The notes under the pieces were generated by a model. It was given only the letters and a program-made list of their open reading frames with translations. It was not told the origin of the DNA and made no database searches. Made by a program: the position numbers and the translations under genes. Positions 52,512 to 61,104 of a DNA stretch of 64,000 nt are shown here, piece after piece. Position 1 is the stretch's first letter; each line of letters begins with the position of its first letter. Where the stretch lies: assembly GCA_031292355.1 (NCBI GenBank), contig JARLHI010000060.1, positions 248,001 to 312,000 of the forward strand. The letters run 5' to 3'. The DNA comes from Candidatus Obscuribacterales bacterium (lineage in GTDB: Bacteria > Cyanobacteriota > Vampirovibrionia > Obscuribacterales > Obscuribacteraceae).

Positions 52512-52832
52512 TTGGCTACTTCTATCAACAAACCTTACGAAGTCGTTTACATCGTTCGTCCAAACCTGGATGAAGATGCAGTCGACCGCACAGTTGCTTC
52601 TGTCGAAGAGTTCATCAAAGCTCAGGGCGGAACAATTGAAACCACTGACAAAAAAGGCCGCAGACGGCTTGCTTACGAAGTCGACAAAATGCGCGACGGA
52701 TTCTTCGTTTTGACTGTTTTCCACATGAAAACAGAGTCAGTTGCTGCTCTTAAGCGCATGATGACTATTTCAGAAGATATCATTCGTTCGCTCATTGTTG
52801 TTCACGAAAAAGATTCAGCAAAGACTCTCTAA
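52512..52832 (+). CDS. rpsF: Ribosomal protein bS6
   Basis: A 106-residue small-subunit protein that pairs with bS18. The start NKPYEVVYIVRPNLDEDAV and RRRLAYEVDKMRDGFFVLTV match the family. TTG 52512 is chosen because AGGGG lies 6 bases upstream and the protein then begins at the family's usual position. First gene of rpsF-ssb-rpsR. Confidence 0.95.
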   Translation: MATSINKPYEVVYIVRPNLDEDAVDRTVASVEEFIKAQGGTIETTDKKGRRRLAYEVDKMRDGFFVLTVFHMKTESVAALKRMMTISEDIIRSLIVVHEKDSAKTL

Positions 52833-52857
52833 TCAGCAAAATCAGTAGGTCAAGTAC

Positions 52858-53334
52858 ATGAGCTTAAGTAAGATCGTCGTATCCGGACGCGTGGTGCGTT
52901 CGCCAGAAAAACGTTTCACGCCGTCTACAAACATTGCTGTTACCGAATTTGCAATTGCTGTCGAATCGCCAGCAAGAGGCGATCAGCCTGCAGAAACAGC
53001 AGTAGTGAAAGTGGTGACATGGCGTGATTTGGCCGAGCGTTGCGCAACCGAAATCCGCAAGGGTGACATGGTGGCAGTAGATGGCCGCTTACAAATCAAC
53101 AATTCTCAGTCCAGCGATGGACAGCGCAAGCGCGAAGTAGAAGTTGATGCTGTGGCAGTCGAAAATCTCACCGCTCTGGTTGCAGGCACTTCATCGAGTA
53201 GCGGTCAGCCAACCGATGAACCAGCCGATCGTTACGCTAAAAGTGGTGCCAAATCCGCGCCAAAGCCCAGTGCAGCGCCTAAAGCTGAAGATATCGATGC
53301 CATCTTTTCGTCGGATGACGAGATTCCGTTCTAA
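52858..53334 (+). CDS. ssb: Single-stranded DNA-binding protein
   Basis: A 158-residue SSB. The OB-fold (SKIVVSGRVVRSPEKRFTPS; VVTWRDLAERCATEIRKGDM; AVDGRLQINN) and the acidic tip DDEIPF, which recruits repair and replication partners, are both present. It sits 25 bases after rpsF and 33 before rpsR, in the standard order. Confidence 0.96.
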   Translation: MSLSKIVVSGRVVRSPEKRFTPSTNIAVTEFAIAVESPARGDQPAETAVVKVVTWRDLAERCATEIRKGDMVAVDGRLQINNSQSSDGQRKREVEVDAVAVENLTALVAGTSSSSGQPTDEPADRYAKSGAKSAPKPSAAPKAEDIDAIFSSDDEIPF

Positions 53335-53367
53335 ACAGAAGCATTTTTTTCATGAGGATATAGACCG

Positions 53368-53604
53368 ATGCGGGAAGGTAAAGATTCCCTGCCTAGACGC
53401 CGTAAAACATGCGGTTTCTGTGCAGACAAAGTCGAATTTATCGATTACAAAGACCCAATTAGATTGAAGAAGTTCGTCACTGAGCGTGGCAAGATTTTGC
53501 CGCGTCGTATCAGCGGCAATTGCTCAAGCCACCAACACATTTTGACAGTGGCGGTTAAGCGAGCCCGCGATATCGCCATCTTGCCTTACATGAGTGACGG
53601 CTAA
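53368..53604 (+). CDS. rpsR: Ribosomal protein bS18
   Basis: A 78-residue protein that binds bS6 on the 30S platform. The motif KTCGFCADKVEFIDYKDP and the C-terminal AVKRARDIAILPY match the family. The two Cys at the start of the core may bind zinc. The usual fourth gene, rplI, is not next. Confidence 0.96.
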   Translation: MREGKDSLPRRRKTCGFCADKVEFIDYKDPIRLKKFVTERGKILPRRISGNCSSHQHILTVAVKRARDIAILPYMSDG

Positions 53605-53635
53605 AATCGAGTTCGAAGCTCTAAACAAAAATCAT

Positions 53636-53665
53636 GGATCGGTCGAAAGGCCGGTCCTTGTTCGT
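53636..53665 (+). terminator. Terminator of the rpsF-ssb-rpsR operon
   Basis: A 9-bp stem (53636-53644 with 53649-53657, two wobbles) closed by a GAAA tetraloop, then a T-rich stretch that is interrupted. Confidence 0.6.
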
Positions 53666-53760
53666 TTTTGACCTTTTTTGCCCGATTGCGTGTTTTACAC
53701 ACTGACAACTCCTCGAAGCCGCTGCATACTGATTCGGCAGGACGTTAAAACCATAGTCAG

Positions 53761-54876
53761 GTGGCTGGACGCATGTTCGAGGGAGCTGCACAAAAGATAG
53801 AGAAGGGGCTTGAGCAAATTACTCATGTCGATTTCGAGCATGCAAGCGCCGGCGATAAGCTTCGCCTGGGTGCAGTTCTTGCTTTTGGCGGAGCCGCTTT
53901 TGTCGTTGCCAAACGTTTTCATGTGCCGGAGGAGGTAGTCGCAGAAGCGGTTACCAAAGTGGCTGAGGTGGCAACGACAGGTACAGATCTGTCGGTAGCT
54001 GAGTTGTTGGCTCATATGCCCAAGCCTGAAGTGTCGAACATGCTTTCGCCTCACTTCCAACATGCCGAGAGCCTTGCCCAGAGATTGGCTGCAGCATTAA
54101 AACAAGACGGTGAGATCACGGCGAATCTAGAACGTGCTCTTAATGAGCATAGCGCGGAGCATTTTCCATACGTCAAACCGCTTACTGTTGAAGCTGTCGC
54201 AGAAGATGACGATAGGATAGCTCGCGTGAACAACCATACGCTTTTCGTTCATGGCGATCTCGTGCGCAATGCCAATGGCGAAGTCGAATTGTCGTCGCCA
54301 GTAGAAGAACTTGAGGGAGAAGGTGCGCTTGCTGCCGTGCTTGGCCACGAATACAACCACGTCGAACAGCAGGATTTTCTCGATTTTGTAAATGGCAATC
54401 CTCGTACAACCGAAGGACAAGTTCAAAGAGCCACGAGGATCGTTGACTCCTTTGGTAAAAACGACGAGATTGTCTTGCGTGCGCTGCAAACCGAGAATGA
54501 AGTCTATCCTCTGCGTGCAGTGCACTTTGCTGGCAAAAAGAGCATGGTGGAGGCAAACGCTATTTCACCAGCAAATTTTGCTCCTTACTACCAAAAGCTC
54601 GTTAGCCTGCCAGCAGACGAGATTCCAAACTCGTTCAAGGTATTTATGGATCGGCAAAATGCTTTACGTCCTTCGCTTTTTCCGGTGCCCACTGACCACG
54701 ATATGGGAAGACAATTTTTCATTGTGCTTCGCGGTCAAATTCAATCGGTCACTTCTCGAGCGGTGATGGCTCGCGCTCAATACAGAGATCTCTATCATGA
54801 GACAGAAGCGTTACAATTGGAGAAAGCAATCAATTCCCTTTATCCGAAAGTTAGCGGTCAGGCGGAGCAGTTCTGA
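53761..54876 (+). CDS. Putative HExxH metalloprotease
   Basis: A 371-residue protein I cannot place firmly. Its one enzyme motif is AAVLGHEYNHVEQQD near residue 200, an HExxH zinc-binding helix of gluzincin (M48-like) pattern. The third ligand, probably a Glu in TENEVYPLRAVHF 50 residues later, is not proved. The N-terminal part is helical with a hydrophobic stretch (LGAVLAFGGAAFVVA) that could insert in a membrane. The start could be GTG 53761 or ATG 53773. It stands between the rpsR terminator and tRNA-Leu. Its substrate is unknown. Confidence 0.6.
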   Translation: MAGRMFEGAAQKIEKGLEQITHVDFEHASAGDKLRLGAVLAFGGAAFVVAKRFHVPEEVVAEAVTKVAEVATTGTDLSVAELLAHMPKPEVSNMLSPHFQHAESLAQRLAAALKQDGEITANLERALNEHSAEHFPYVKPLTVEAVAEDDDRIARVNNHTLFVHGDLVRNANGEVELSSPVEELEGEGALAAVLGHEYNHVEQQDFLDFVNGNPRTTEGQVQRATRIVDSFGKNDEIVLRALQTENEVYPLRAVHFAGKKSMVEANAISPANFAPYYQKLVSLPADEIPNSFKVFMDRQNALRPSLFPVPTDHDMGRQFFIVLRGQIQSVTSRAVMARAQYRDLYHETEALQLEKAINSLYPKVSGQAEQF

Positions 54877-54965
54877 TGCACCGTATCTGGTGCCTTGATT
54901 ATCATTCGTAATTTATGCAGTTTCTACTAATTGCTTCAAGTAATTGCCTCAACCAGCGCTTTGTC

Positions 54966-54993
54966 TTGACAGCTAGTGGGAACAAAGTAAACA
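54966..54993 (+). promoter_or_regulatory. Promoter candidate upstream of tRNA-Leu/infC
   Basis: TTGACA at 54966-54971 and TAAACA at 54988-54993, 16 bases apart. A second pair closer to the tRNA (TTGACG at 55081 and TAATGT near 55102) is weaker. Neither is proved. Confidence 0.35.
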
Positions 54994-55125
54994 ATCTGGA
55001 CGACAATTTGATGTGAGAGATTTTGGCTTAAATGTGAGCATTTCTTGTTAAAGCTGCCCATATTCATAGCCAAATCTTTGTTGACGCTTTGCCAGCAACA
55101 ATAATGTTGTAGAATTTCTATCCAC

Positions 55126-55208
55126 GCCGAAGTGGTGAAATGGCAAACACGCTACGTTCAGGTCGTAGTGAGAGAAATCTCTTGTGGGTTCAACTCCCAC
55201 CTTCGGCA
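55126..55208 (+). tRNA. tRNA-Leu (anticodon CAG)
   Basis: A cloverleaf of 83 bases. The acceptor stem GCCGAAG (55126-55132) pairs with CTTCGGC (55201-55207), with A at 55208. The anticodon stem CTACG/CGTAG (55152-55156, 55164-55168) encloses a loop with CAG at 55159-55161. A variable arm (about GAGAG-AAA-TCTCT) marks a class II leucine tRNA, and the T-arm is GTGGG-TTCAACT-CCCAC. The CCA end is not encoded. It lies 29 bases before infC. Confidence 0.93.
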
Positions 55209-55237
55209 AATATTTAGAACCGACATTGAGGTAAAGT

Positions 55238-55843
55238 TTGAGCACACCCGACAAAGGCGATCCGCGCCGTCCAGAGGCAAGAAGAGACCTTCCCCTCTTG
55301 AATGAAAGAATCCGCGACCGCGAGGTCCGCTTGATTGATGAAGATGGCGCCCAATTGGGGATCATTCCGACCAGGGAAGCTCTTGCGACTGCCAAAGAAA
55401 AGGGTCTTGACCTTTTCTTAGTTCAACCAGACGCTAATCCACCTGTAGGCCGCATTATGGACTACGGGCGTTTCAAATTCGAACAAGAAAAGAAAAATCG
55501 TGAAACGAAGCGTAAACATCATATTGTCGATATTAAAGAAATTAAAATGCGCTACAAAATCGAAGAGCACGACTATCAGGTCAAGCTCAAACACGCCATT
55601 AAATTCTTGAATGATGGCGACAAAATCAAGGTTTTGACGATTTTGCGTGGTCGCGAAATGCAGCATAAATCGATGGCTATGGACCTCATGACTAAGTTTG
55701 CCAATGAGCTCAAAGAGCTTGGCATCATGGACAGAGAGCCAAAAATGGAAGGCAAGAGTGTTATTATGATTCTTTCGCCTCTTCCTCAAAGAGGCGGTAA
55801 GCCTGCGCTACCCGGTCCTGAAACAACAGAACCTACTAGCTAG
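55238..55843 (+). CDS. infC: Translation initiation factor IF-3
   Basis: A 201-residue factor that checks start-codon pairing and keeps the subunits apart. The N-terminal domain (LLNERIRDREVRLIDEDGAQ) and C-terminal domain (KEIKMRYKIEEHDYQVKLKH; FLNDGDKIKVLTILRGREMQ) are complete. The start is TTG with a GAGG SD. In many bacteria infC also uses a rare start so that IF-3 limits its own translation; the TTG here could act likewise, although TTG is common in this window. First of infC-rpmI-rplT. Confidence 0.95.
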   Translation: MSTPDKGDPRRPEARRDLPLLNERIRDREVRLIDEDGAQLGIIPTREALATAKEKGLDLFLVQPDANPPVGRIMDYGRFKFEQEKKNRETKRKHHIVDIKEIKMRYKIEEHDYQVKLKHAIKFLNDGDKIKVLTILRGREMQHKSMAMDLMTKFANELKELGIMDREPKMEGKSVIMILSPLPQRGGKPALPGPETTEPTS

Positions 55844-55861
55844 ACCCTTTAAAACGGTCTC

Positions 55862-55952
55862 AGCCCAAACGGGCTCAGCGCTGGTTTAAAAAAAAGAGTC
55901 AGACTTTAGTGTCTGACCCAAAAGAGAGCGAGCTGCATGGTATTAGCCATGC
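55862..55952 (+). promoter_or_regulatory. Three hairpins in the infC-rpmI spacer, possible L20 leader
   Basis: Stems are AGCCC/GGGCT (55862-55866 with 55871-55875), GTCAGAC/GTCTGAC (55898-55904 with 55911-55917) and GCATGG/CCATGC (55935-55940 with 55947-55952). No T-run follows, so they look like regulatory structure rather than terminators. L20 represses rpmI-rplT by binding such leaders in other bacteria; that role here is inference. Confidence 0.45.
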
Positions 55953-55973
55953 GAAATTTATTGGAGCAATTCA

Positions 55974-56183
55974 ATGCCTAAGATGAAGACCAACAAGGCA
56001 GCTGCTCGCCGCTTCAAAATCACCGGTACCGGTAAGATTTTGCGTAGGCAAGCTGGCAAACGCCACATTAACGAATGGATGGCTCCTGGTAAAAAGCGCA
56101 ATCTGCGCGGCTGGGCAGCACTAGAAAAATCCCAAAAGAAAAACGTTGAGCTGTTATTTCCATATCCGCAATACGTTAGATAG
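55974..56183 (+). CDS. rpmI: Ribosomal protein bL35
   Basis: A 69-residue basic large-subunit protein. The start MPKMKTNKAAARRFKITGTG is diagnostic; ILRRQAGKRH also matches. GGAG SD upstream. Second gene of the infC operon. Confidence 0.96.
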   Translation: MPKMKTNKAAARRFKITGTGKILRRQAGKRHINEWMAPGKKRNLRGWAALEKSQKKNVELLFPYPQYVR

Positions 56184-56361
56184 TCCGATTTGCCCTTAAC
56201 TAGCACCTCGTGGTGCCTGGTTGTCGGTTTAGCCCAAGGAAAATCTCCTCTCCCATGGCTGGCTGGTAACTGGATTTATGACCAAATGATGGTGTGACCA
56301 TCAATTAGCAAATGAATCAGCGGCAATCCGCTTTTTGCTAAATCAAGAAGGAGTTCGAAAG
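56184..56361 (+). promoter_or_regulatory. Structured rpmI-rplT spacer
   Basis: 178 bases, longer than usual for this pair. It holds small hairpins: GCACC-TCGT-GGTGC near 56202, TGATGGT/ACCATCA (56287-56293 with 56297-56303) and AGCGG/CCGCT (56319-56323 with 56328-56332) followed by TTTTT. The last could attenuate rplT. Confidence 0.45.
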
Positions 56362-56724
56362 ATGTCGAGAGTTAAACGCGGTAACGTTCTACAGAACCGC
56401 CACAAGAAAATCTTGAAGTACGCGAAAGGATTTCGCGGCTCCAAGTCCAGATTGTTCATCGCTGCCAATCAGGCCGTGATGATTGCCTGGAGAAATGCTT
56501 TTAGAGATCGTCGTAAGAAAAAGCGCGATTTTAGAAGACTTTGGATCACACGTATCAATGCTGCTTGCCGTATGAATGGCCTAAGCTACAGCAAGTTCAT
56601 CTTCGGTATGAATCAAGCCGGTATCACCTTGAACCGCAAGGTTCTCGCTGAAATGGCTGTGCATGATTTTGAAGCTTTCAAAGCTGTTGCAGTTATCGCT
56701 AAAGAAAAAGCTGGCGTTAAATAA
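56362..56724 (+). CDS. rplT: Ribosomal protein bL20
   Basis: A 120-residue protein needed early in 50S assembly. SRVKRGNVLQNRHKKILKYA at the start and RRLWITRINAACRMNGLSYS match the family. ATG 56362 has AAGGAG 8 bases upstream; an in-frame frame opens 27 bases earlier but lacks an SD. Third gene of the operon. Confidence 0.96.
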   Translation: MSRVKRGNVLQNRHKKILKYAKGFRGSKSRLFIAANQAVMIAWRNAFRDRRKKKRDFRRLWITRINAACRMNGLSYSKFIFGMNQAGITLNRKVLAEMAVHDFEAFKAVAVIAKEKAGVK

Positions 56725-56747
56725 GCAGCCTGGCTGACCATAGTTAT

Positions 56748-56777
56748 CAAAGGGCTGCACCATCGTGCAGCCCTTTG
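56748..56777 (+). terminator. Strong hairpin after rplT
   Basis: A perfect 13-bp stem (56748-56760 with 56765-56777) with a 4-base loop. T-runs are short, so full termination is not certain; the methyltransferase gene starts 25 bases later. Confidence 0.6.
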
Positions 56778-56802
56778 CCTTTGAAGGAGTTCTCTTACCA
56801 TC

Positions 56803-57633
56803 ATGCGCAAAGCACCCCTTTTAGCACCACATCTGGTAGTAAAGGAAGTTAGCAGTCCCACCAATCATTTGCTTAAGCAAATAAAGCTTTTGCATGAGCG
56901 TAAGGAGCGCGAAAAGACTCAACTCTTTCTTCTTGATGGGCCAAAAGTGCTCAATGAAGCAATCATCAAACGAGTCGAGATTGTAGACATCGCAGTCAGT
57001 GAAAGCTTTCTCGCTAATGGTTTACCCAATCTAGATCAAAGCCTCGTCAAATACTTGTATGTTATGCCCGATAAGCTATTTAACGGTGTCGGCACGACTG
57101 TCACCTCGTCTGGCATTATGGGCATTGCCAGGATGCGTCGCAAAGAGTTCAGCATTGCTGATTGCGTTGTTGGTGAGAACCCAGTTGTGATGGTTTGCGA
57201 TGCCATTCAAGATCCAGGCAATCTGGGAACGATGATGCGCTCGGCTCTTGCCTTTGGAGCGTCCGGTATTATCTTGAGCAAAGGTAATGTCGATCAATAT
57301 AATCCAAAGGTTGTAAGGGGAGCTATGGGAGCCTCTTTTGCGCTGCCGATCGTGAACGATTTGACGATGCCTGAAATTATCGAGCAATTGCACGAACTCA
57401 ATGTCGCCACCATTTTGCTCGATGCAAACGCTAGTCAATCAATCACTCAGGTTGATTTGAAACGACCTGTCGCCGTGTTCTTCGGCAACGAAGGACATGG
57501 TTTTTCTGAGGAAACAATGAATTCGATTCAACATCAAATTGCTATTCCCATGAAGCAGATGAGCGAATCTTTGAATGTTGCCACATCGGCTTCTATCGTG
57601 CTTTATGAATGTGCCCGAGTGCGCAGCCTCTAG
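56803..57633 (+). CDS. TrmH-family (SpoU) rRNA/tRNA 2'-O-methyltransferase
   Basis: A 276-residue SAM-dependent enzyme. The three SPOUT motifs are present: CDAIQDPGNLGTMMRSALAF, VFFGNEGHGFS and IPMKQMSESLNVATSASIVL. An N-terminal substrate-binding domain precedes them (FLLDGPKVLNEAII). The set resembles RlmB/TsnR-type 23S rRNA methyltransferases, but the exact nucleotide is not predictable. It lies after rplT, a placement seen in many bacteria. Confidence 0.92.
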   Translation: MRKAPLLAPHLVVKEVSSPTNHLLKQIKLLHERKEREKTQLFLLDGPKVLNEAIIKRVEIVDIAVSESFLANGLPNLDQSLVKYLYVMPDKLFNGVGTTVTSSGIMGIARMRRKEFSIADCVVGENPVVMVCDAIQDPGNLGTMMRSALAFGASGIILSKGNVDQYNPKVVRGAMGASFALPIVNDLTMPEIIEQLHELNVATILLDANASQSITQVDLKRPVAVFFGNEGHGFSEETMNSIQHQIAIPMKQMSESLNVATSASIVLYECARVRSL

Positions 57634-57670
57634 ACTGTTAAAATAAGTGGTCGCGCCTGGAGTAAACGCA

Positions 57671-58501
57671 TTGAGCGACGTTCCGCAAGATTTAAAAGAA
57701 AGTCCCACTGAAAAGCTGCAAGAAGCAGTCAATTCGGTGGCAGCCGATATGACTGCTGCTCCCGAGGGCGAGCCTTCCTTCACTGAAGTTCGAGAATCAT
57801 TTGAAGAAGGGATGATGACGGTCGTCGAACACTTAGATGAGCTGCGAACGCGATTATTTCGCGGTCTCGGCTATGTTATTGCTGGATGCGTCGCCGGTCT
57901 CTTTCTGGCAAAACATATTTTGCGCTTGCTTGAAGCTCCAGCTGGCAATATCTCTTTTCAGGCGCTCTCTCTAGAAGAGCCGGTTCTGGTATTTTTCAAA
58001 GTAGCCTTTTATGCAGGCCTTGTTTTTGCATCGCCCTTTATATTATTTGAACTTGCTGGTTTTATTTCGCCCGGATTAACGAAGCGCGAACGACAGGTAC
58101 TCAGCCCTATCATCATCGGCAGTCCGCTTCTGTTTGTATGTGGTGGGCTCTTTGCCTATACATGCCTATTGCATCCCATGTTGAGCTTCTTTGGTGCCTT
58201 TGGTGCTGGAGTAGCGCCTATAAATCAGCGCCTGGATTTTTATATCTCGCTGGTTAGCTCGATTCTTCTATATATGGGGCTGTGTTTTCAATTACCAATC
58301 ATAATTTTTGTGCTGGCTCTTGCTGGCATCGTCAATTCCAAGATTTTGATTTCGATCTGGCGTTATGCAGTCGTCGGGGCTTCAGTCATAGCCGCGATTA
58401 TCACGCCGGATCCAACCGCTATATCAATGCTCATTGTAATGGCAGCTTTGATCAGTCTCTATTTTCTCTCGGTTATTCTTTTAAAACTCTTTGGCAAATA
58501 G
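57671..58501 (+). CDS. tatC: Twin-arginine translocase subunit TatC
   Basis: A 276-residue integral membrane protein, the receptor for folded twin-arginine precursors. VVEHLDELRTRLFRGLGYVI, the FFKVAFYAGLVFASPFILFE block, FISPGLTKRERQ and a later ITPDP turn are typical; six spans are visible. The first 45 residues are an acidic extension. TTG 57671 has GGAG 8 bases upstream and is preferred to GTG 57647. tatA is not in the window. It lies 1 base before the M50-like gene. Confidence 0.94.
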   Translation: MSDVPQDLKESPTEKLQEAVNSVAADMTAAPEGEPSFTEVRESFEEGMMTVVEHLDELRTRLFRGLGYVIAGCVAGLFLAKHILRLLEAPAGNISFQALSLEEPVLVFFKVAFYAGLVFASPFILFELAGFISPGLTKRERQVLSPIIIGSPLLFVCGGLFAYTCLLHPMLSFFGAFGAGVAPINQRLDFYISLVSSILLYMGLCFQLPIIIFVLALAGIVNSKILISIWRYAVVGASVIAAIITPDPTAISMLIVMAALISLYFLSVILLKLFGK

Positions 58502-58502
58502 C

Positions 58503-59699
58503 ATGGACTGGATCATTAATTCGCAAGATTATCTAGGTCTTCTGGCTGTACCAATTGCCATAAGCACTGTGCGTTCCTTGATCAAAAACTGGTCTACATT
58601 ATGGGACAACAATCTCACAGAAGTTGAGCGTACGCTCCTTTTGCGCATGGCACTTTTTGTCATTATGCCAATTATTGTTTTGTTTCACGAATGCGGACAC
58701 GCAGCGGCCACCCTCTGGTTTGGTGGCACTGTCGAGAAATTTCACTATGGCTTTTTATGGGGATATGTCGTTCCAGGCGGCACATTTTCCGACTGGCAGC
58801 TGTTGATGATTTATCTGGCCGGCAATGCGGTAGAAATTGCTATTGGTTTTATGGCACTAGTAATAGCTGTTCTGTCGTCTTCACCGCCTGTAGTGGCACT
58901 TGGTGTATATGTTGGATTTTGGGCTATTGCCGGTACTTTGATTTTTTATACAATTTTGTCCTTTATGGGGGCATATGGCGACTGGATAGCTATTTACTCA
59001 TCGCCTGAACATGCCTGGGTAGCAGGCATTGCCTTTGTCCATTTCATCATCGTTGCCGCCATTATTTATTTGGCTTACGCAGAGGCACCTATGTTGTGGT
59101 TCGCGCGCAAAACCAATCCCAAAATGGTGCAACCAGAAAAAGACTTGCTCGCTGAAATTAGCCATCAGCCGACAATGGATTCCTATCTTGCTCTTGCCTG
59201 GCTTTACTTCCAGTATGGCGTCAATAAAGCTTCCTTTAAATGGATAAATATGATCGAAAAAATAGCGCCAAAGGAGCCGTCACACCTGCTCTTGAAGGGT
59301 TATCTCCAATCGAGTCAAGGACAATCAGACCGTGCCATCTCGACGTTTTATCAATGCACCGCCAGTGTGCACGCGACAGACCTGTTACGTGCTCGTGCAT
59401 ATATGGCCATCGGTAGCTGCGAGACTCGCAATACGGAAATAAAATACCGTGGTGCCAAGCCACCAATTGATTCGTGGAAAGCTGCTATCGATGCATATAC
59501 GATCGCGTGCAATACGAAGGAAGATCTTGGAGATCCCCATTATTATCGGGCGCTTCTATATACTAGACAGGGTCTTGACAATCTTGCTGAAGTCGACTTG
59601 ATTACGGTTTTGCAATCGCAATGCTTAGATACTAATTTATTCGATCGCGCCCAGGCTGAACTGGTGAGGCTAAGAGCACCGCAAGTGCCTGCGCAATAA
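58503..59699 (+). CDS. M50-like membrane zinc metalloprotease with TPR tail
   Basis: A 398-residue protein. About five spans occupy residues 1-205. The second contains LFHECGHAAATLWFGG, an HExxH site in a membrane helix as in site-2-protease (M50) peptidases; the usual downstream Asp ligand is not certain, with GAYGDWIAI as a candidate. A GTVEKFHYGFLWGYVV stretch follows. The C-terminal half is TPR (DSYLALAWLYFQYGVNKASF, DPHYYRALLYTRQGL). ATG 58503 begins one base after the tatC stop, so the two are translationally linked. It is paralogous to the next protein. Its target may be a membrane-bound regulator (inference). Confidence 0.8.
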   Translation: MDWIINSQDYLGLLAVPIAISTVRSLIKNWSTLWDNNLTEVERTLLLRMALFVIMPIIVLFHECGHAAATLWFGGTVEKFHYGFLWGYVVPGGTFSDWQLLMIYLAGNAVEIAIGFMALVIAVLSSSPPVVALGVYVGFWAIAGTLIFYTILSFMGAYGDWIAIYSSPEHAWVAGIAFVHFIIVAAIIYLAYAEAPMLWFARKTNPKMVQPEKDLLAEISHQPTMDSYLALAWLYFQYGVNKASFKWINMIEKIAPKEPSHLLLKGYLQSSQGQSDRAISTFYQCTASVHATDLLRARAYMAIGSCETRNTEIKYRGAKPPIDSWKAAIDAYTIACNTKEDLGDPHYYRALLYTRQGLDNLAEVDLITVLQSQCLDTNLFDRAQAELVRLRAPQVPAQ

Positions 59700-59783
59700 T
59701 TTTATCTCAGGCTTGTCATGTTATACCTGCCTATAATTCTGAACACTTGGCAGTCCCCTCGGTAGCACATAAAAAGAGCCTTT

Positions 59784-60980
59784 ATGGACATTAACGCGGT
59801 TTACCTCTGGACTGTCAGTGCAGTCTCTTTTGTAGCTGCCCTTGGCACCATCTGGAAGCTGTTCGTTGAAAGAGACAGGCTCATTCGAGATGAGCTGTAT
59901 GAAGAAGATCGGTCGCTTGCCTGGCGCGTTGTATTTTTTCTGATTTTTCCGCTTGTTACCTTGATTGATTTGCGCAGCACAGCTGTTGCTTGCAATCTTG
60001 TCGGTGGTCGCGTGAGCGAATGGGGATATGGTTTCTCGTGGTATCACATTGTCACTCAAGGTGTTTCTGATCAATTTTTGATTCCAGTGTTGTTTGCTGG
60101 ACCAATTGCCACCACTATTTTGGCACTGCTTTTGATACCGGCTCTGGCCTTTAAACCTCATCCATTTCTTGCATGTGTTCTTGGTTATTCTTGTGTCTTC
60201 ATTCTGGCTTTGAATTTGATTGTTAATCCCGTTCTGGCCCTCGCCGGTTTTGGCGCCAGTCATTGGACTCAAGCTCTAACTCAGGGCTCCATAACGCAAC
60301 TGGCTTCTTTAACAAGTGTTCATATTATCCTTGCTGTGACATTCGTTGTTTGCGCTTCCAGTTCGCCGGCTCGTTTATGGTTTTCAGAGCTGACTAGACC
60401 TTCCGCCAGTCGCGATTTAAAAGAAGCTCTTTCGGTCTGGCACGGTCATCCAGATAGCGCCAAACTCTTTTGCCGTCTCGGTATTCTCTATCATCAAGCT
60501 GGCCTACGCAGGCAGGCCAAACAACGTCTGAAAATGGCCCGAGAGAAATATCCAGATTCCCTCTATACGATTTTTCTCGAAGCTTTGATGAGCTATAAGG
60601 CCAGACAATACTCGCTCTCGCGCACATTATTTGAAGAAGCTGCCGATGACAGAAGGGTTGACGGCGAACTCAAAGCTAGTTTCTTTGCCGCAGCCGGTTG
60701 TGCTGCCTTTGCTGAAGGCGACGTCATTGGTGCTTTGAATTTGTCTGAACGGGCTCTGGAATTTGATAACAACTGTGTTGTCGCTCGAATGGTTAAAGTT
60801 GATGTATTTCTAAAGCAGGGCAAAAAGGAGCTGGCCGGAGATGAAATCGTTCACGCGATGCGCCTTGGGCTCTCTCTGGAGCTAGATGGAAAGATTCCAC
60901 TAGACGCCGATGAGGCGTTCTTGAATGTGGCTACCGTCGAGGAACGCGAGACTGTGCGCAATATGGTCGAGATGAAGTGA
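59784..60980 (+). CDS. Paralogue of the M50-like protein without the zinc site
   Basis: A 398-residue protein with the same layout as its upstream neighbour: about five spans, then TPR (LFCRLGILYHQAGLRRQAKQ, FFAAAGCAAFAEGDVIGALN). The equivalent membrane segment reads PLVTLIDLRSTAVACNLVGGR where the neighbour has PIIVLFHECGHAAATLWFGG, so HECGH has become DLRST, while GG-x-V-x3-x-YGF-x-W is kept. It is therefore expected to lack protease activity and may act as a partner or substrate-binding pseudoprotease, like iRhoms beside rhomboids. The lengths are identical (398). Confidence 0.8.
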   Translation: MDINAVYLWTVSAVSFVAALGTIWKLFVERDRLIRDELYEEDRSLAWRVVFFLIFPLVTLIDLRSTAVACNLVGGRVSEWGYGFSWYHIVTQGVSDQFLIPVLFAGPIATTILALLLIPALAFKPHPFLACVLGYSCVFILALNLIVNPVLALAGFGASHWTQALTQGSITQLASLTSVHIILAVTFVVCASSSPARLWFSELTRPSASRDLKEALSVWHGHPDSAKLFCRLGILYHQAGLRRQAKQRLKMAREKYPDSLYTIFLEALMSYKARQYSLSRTLFEEAADDRRVDGELKASFFAAAGCAAFAEGDVIGALNLSERALEFDNNCVVARMVKVDVFLKQGKKELAGDEIVHAMRLGLSLELDGKIPLDADEAFLNVATVEERETVRNMVEMK

Positions 60981-61104
60981 AGATGAAGTCTGTTTTTGCG
61001 TATTTCTCCCCTTCTCAATTCACCTATAAAGAATATAATTCAGCCATTGTTCAATCTCTTGGTATCCTGGCAAAGACTTGCTCTATTCCGGCGAGGCATA
61101 ATTA

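Noticed and set aside
59721..60272. A 183-codon minus-strand open frame
   Set aside because: It is antisense to the inactive M50-like gene, with a translation rich in Asn/Gln/Lys and no motif.
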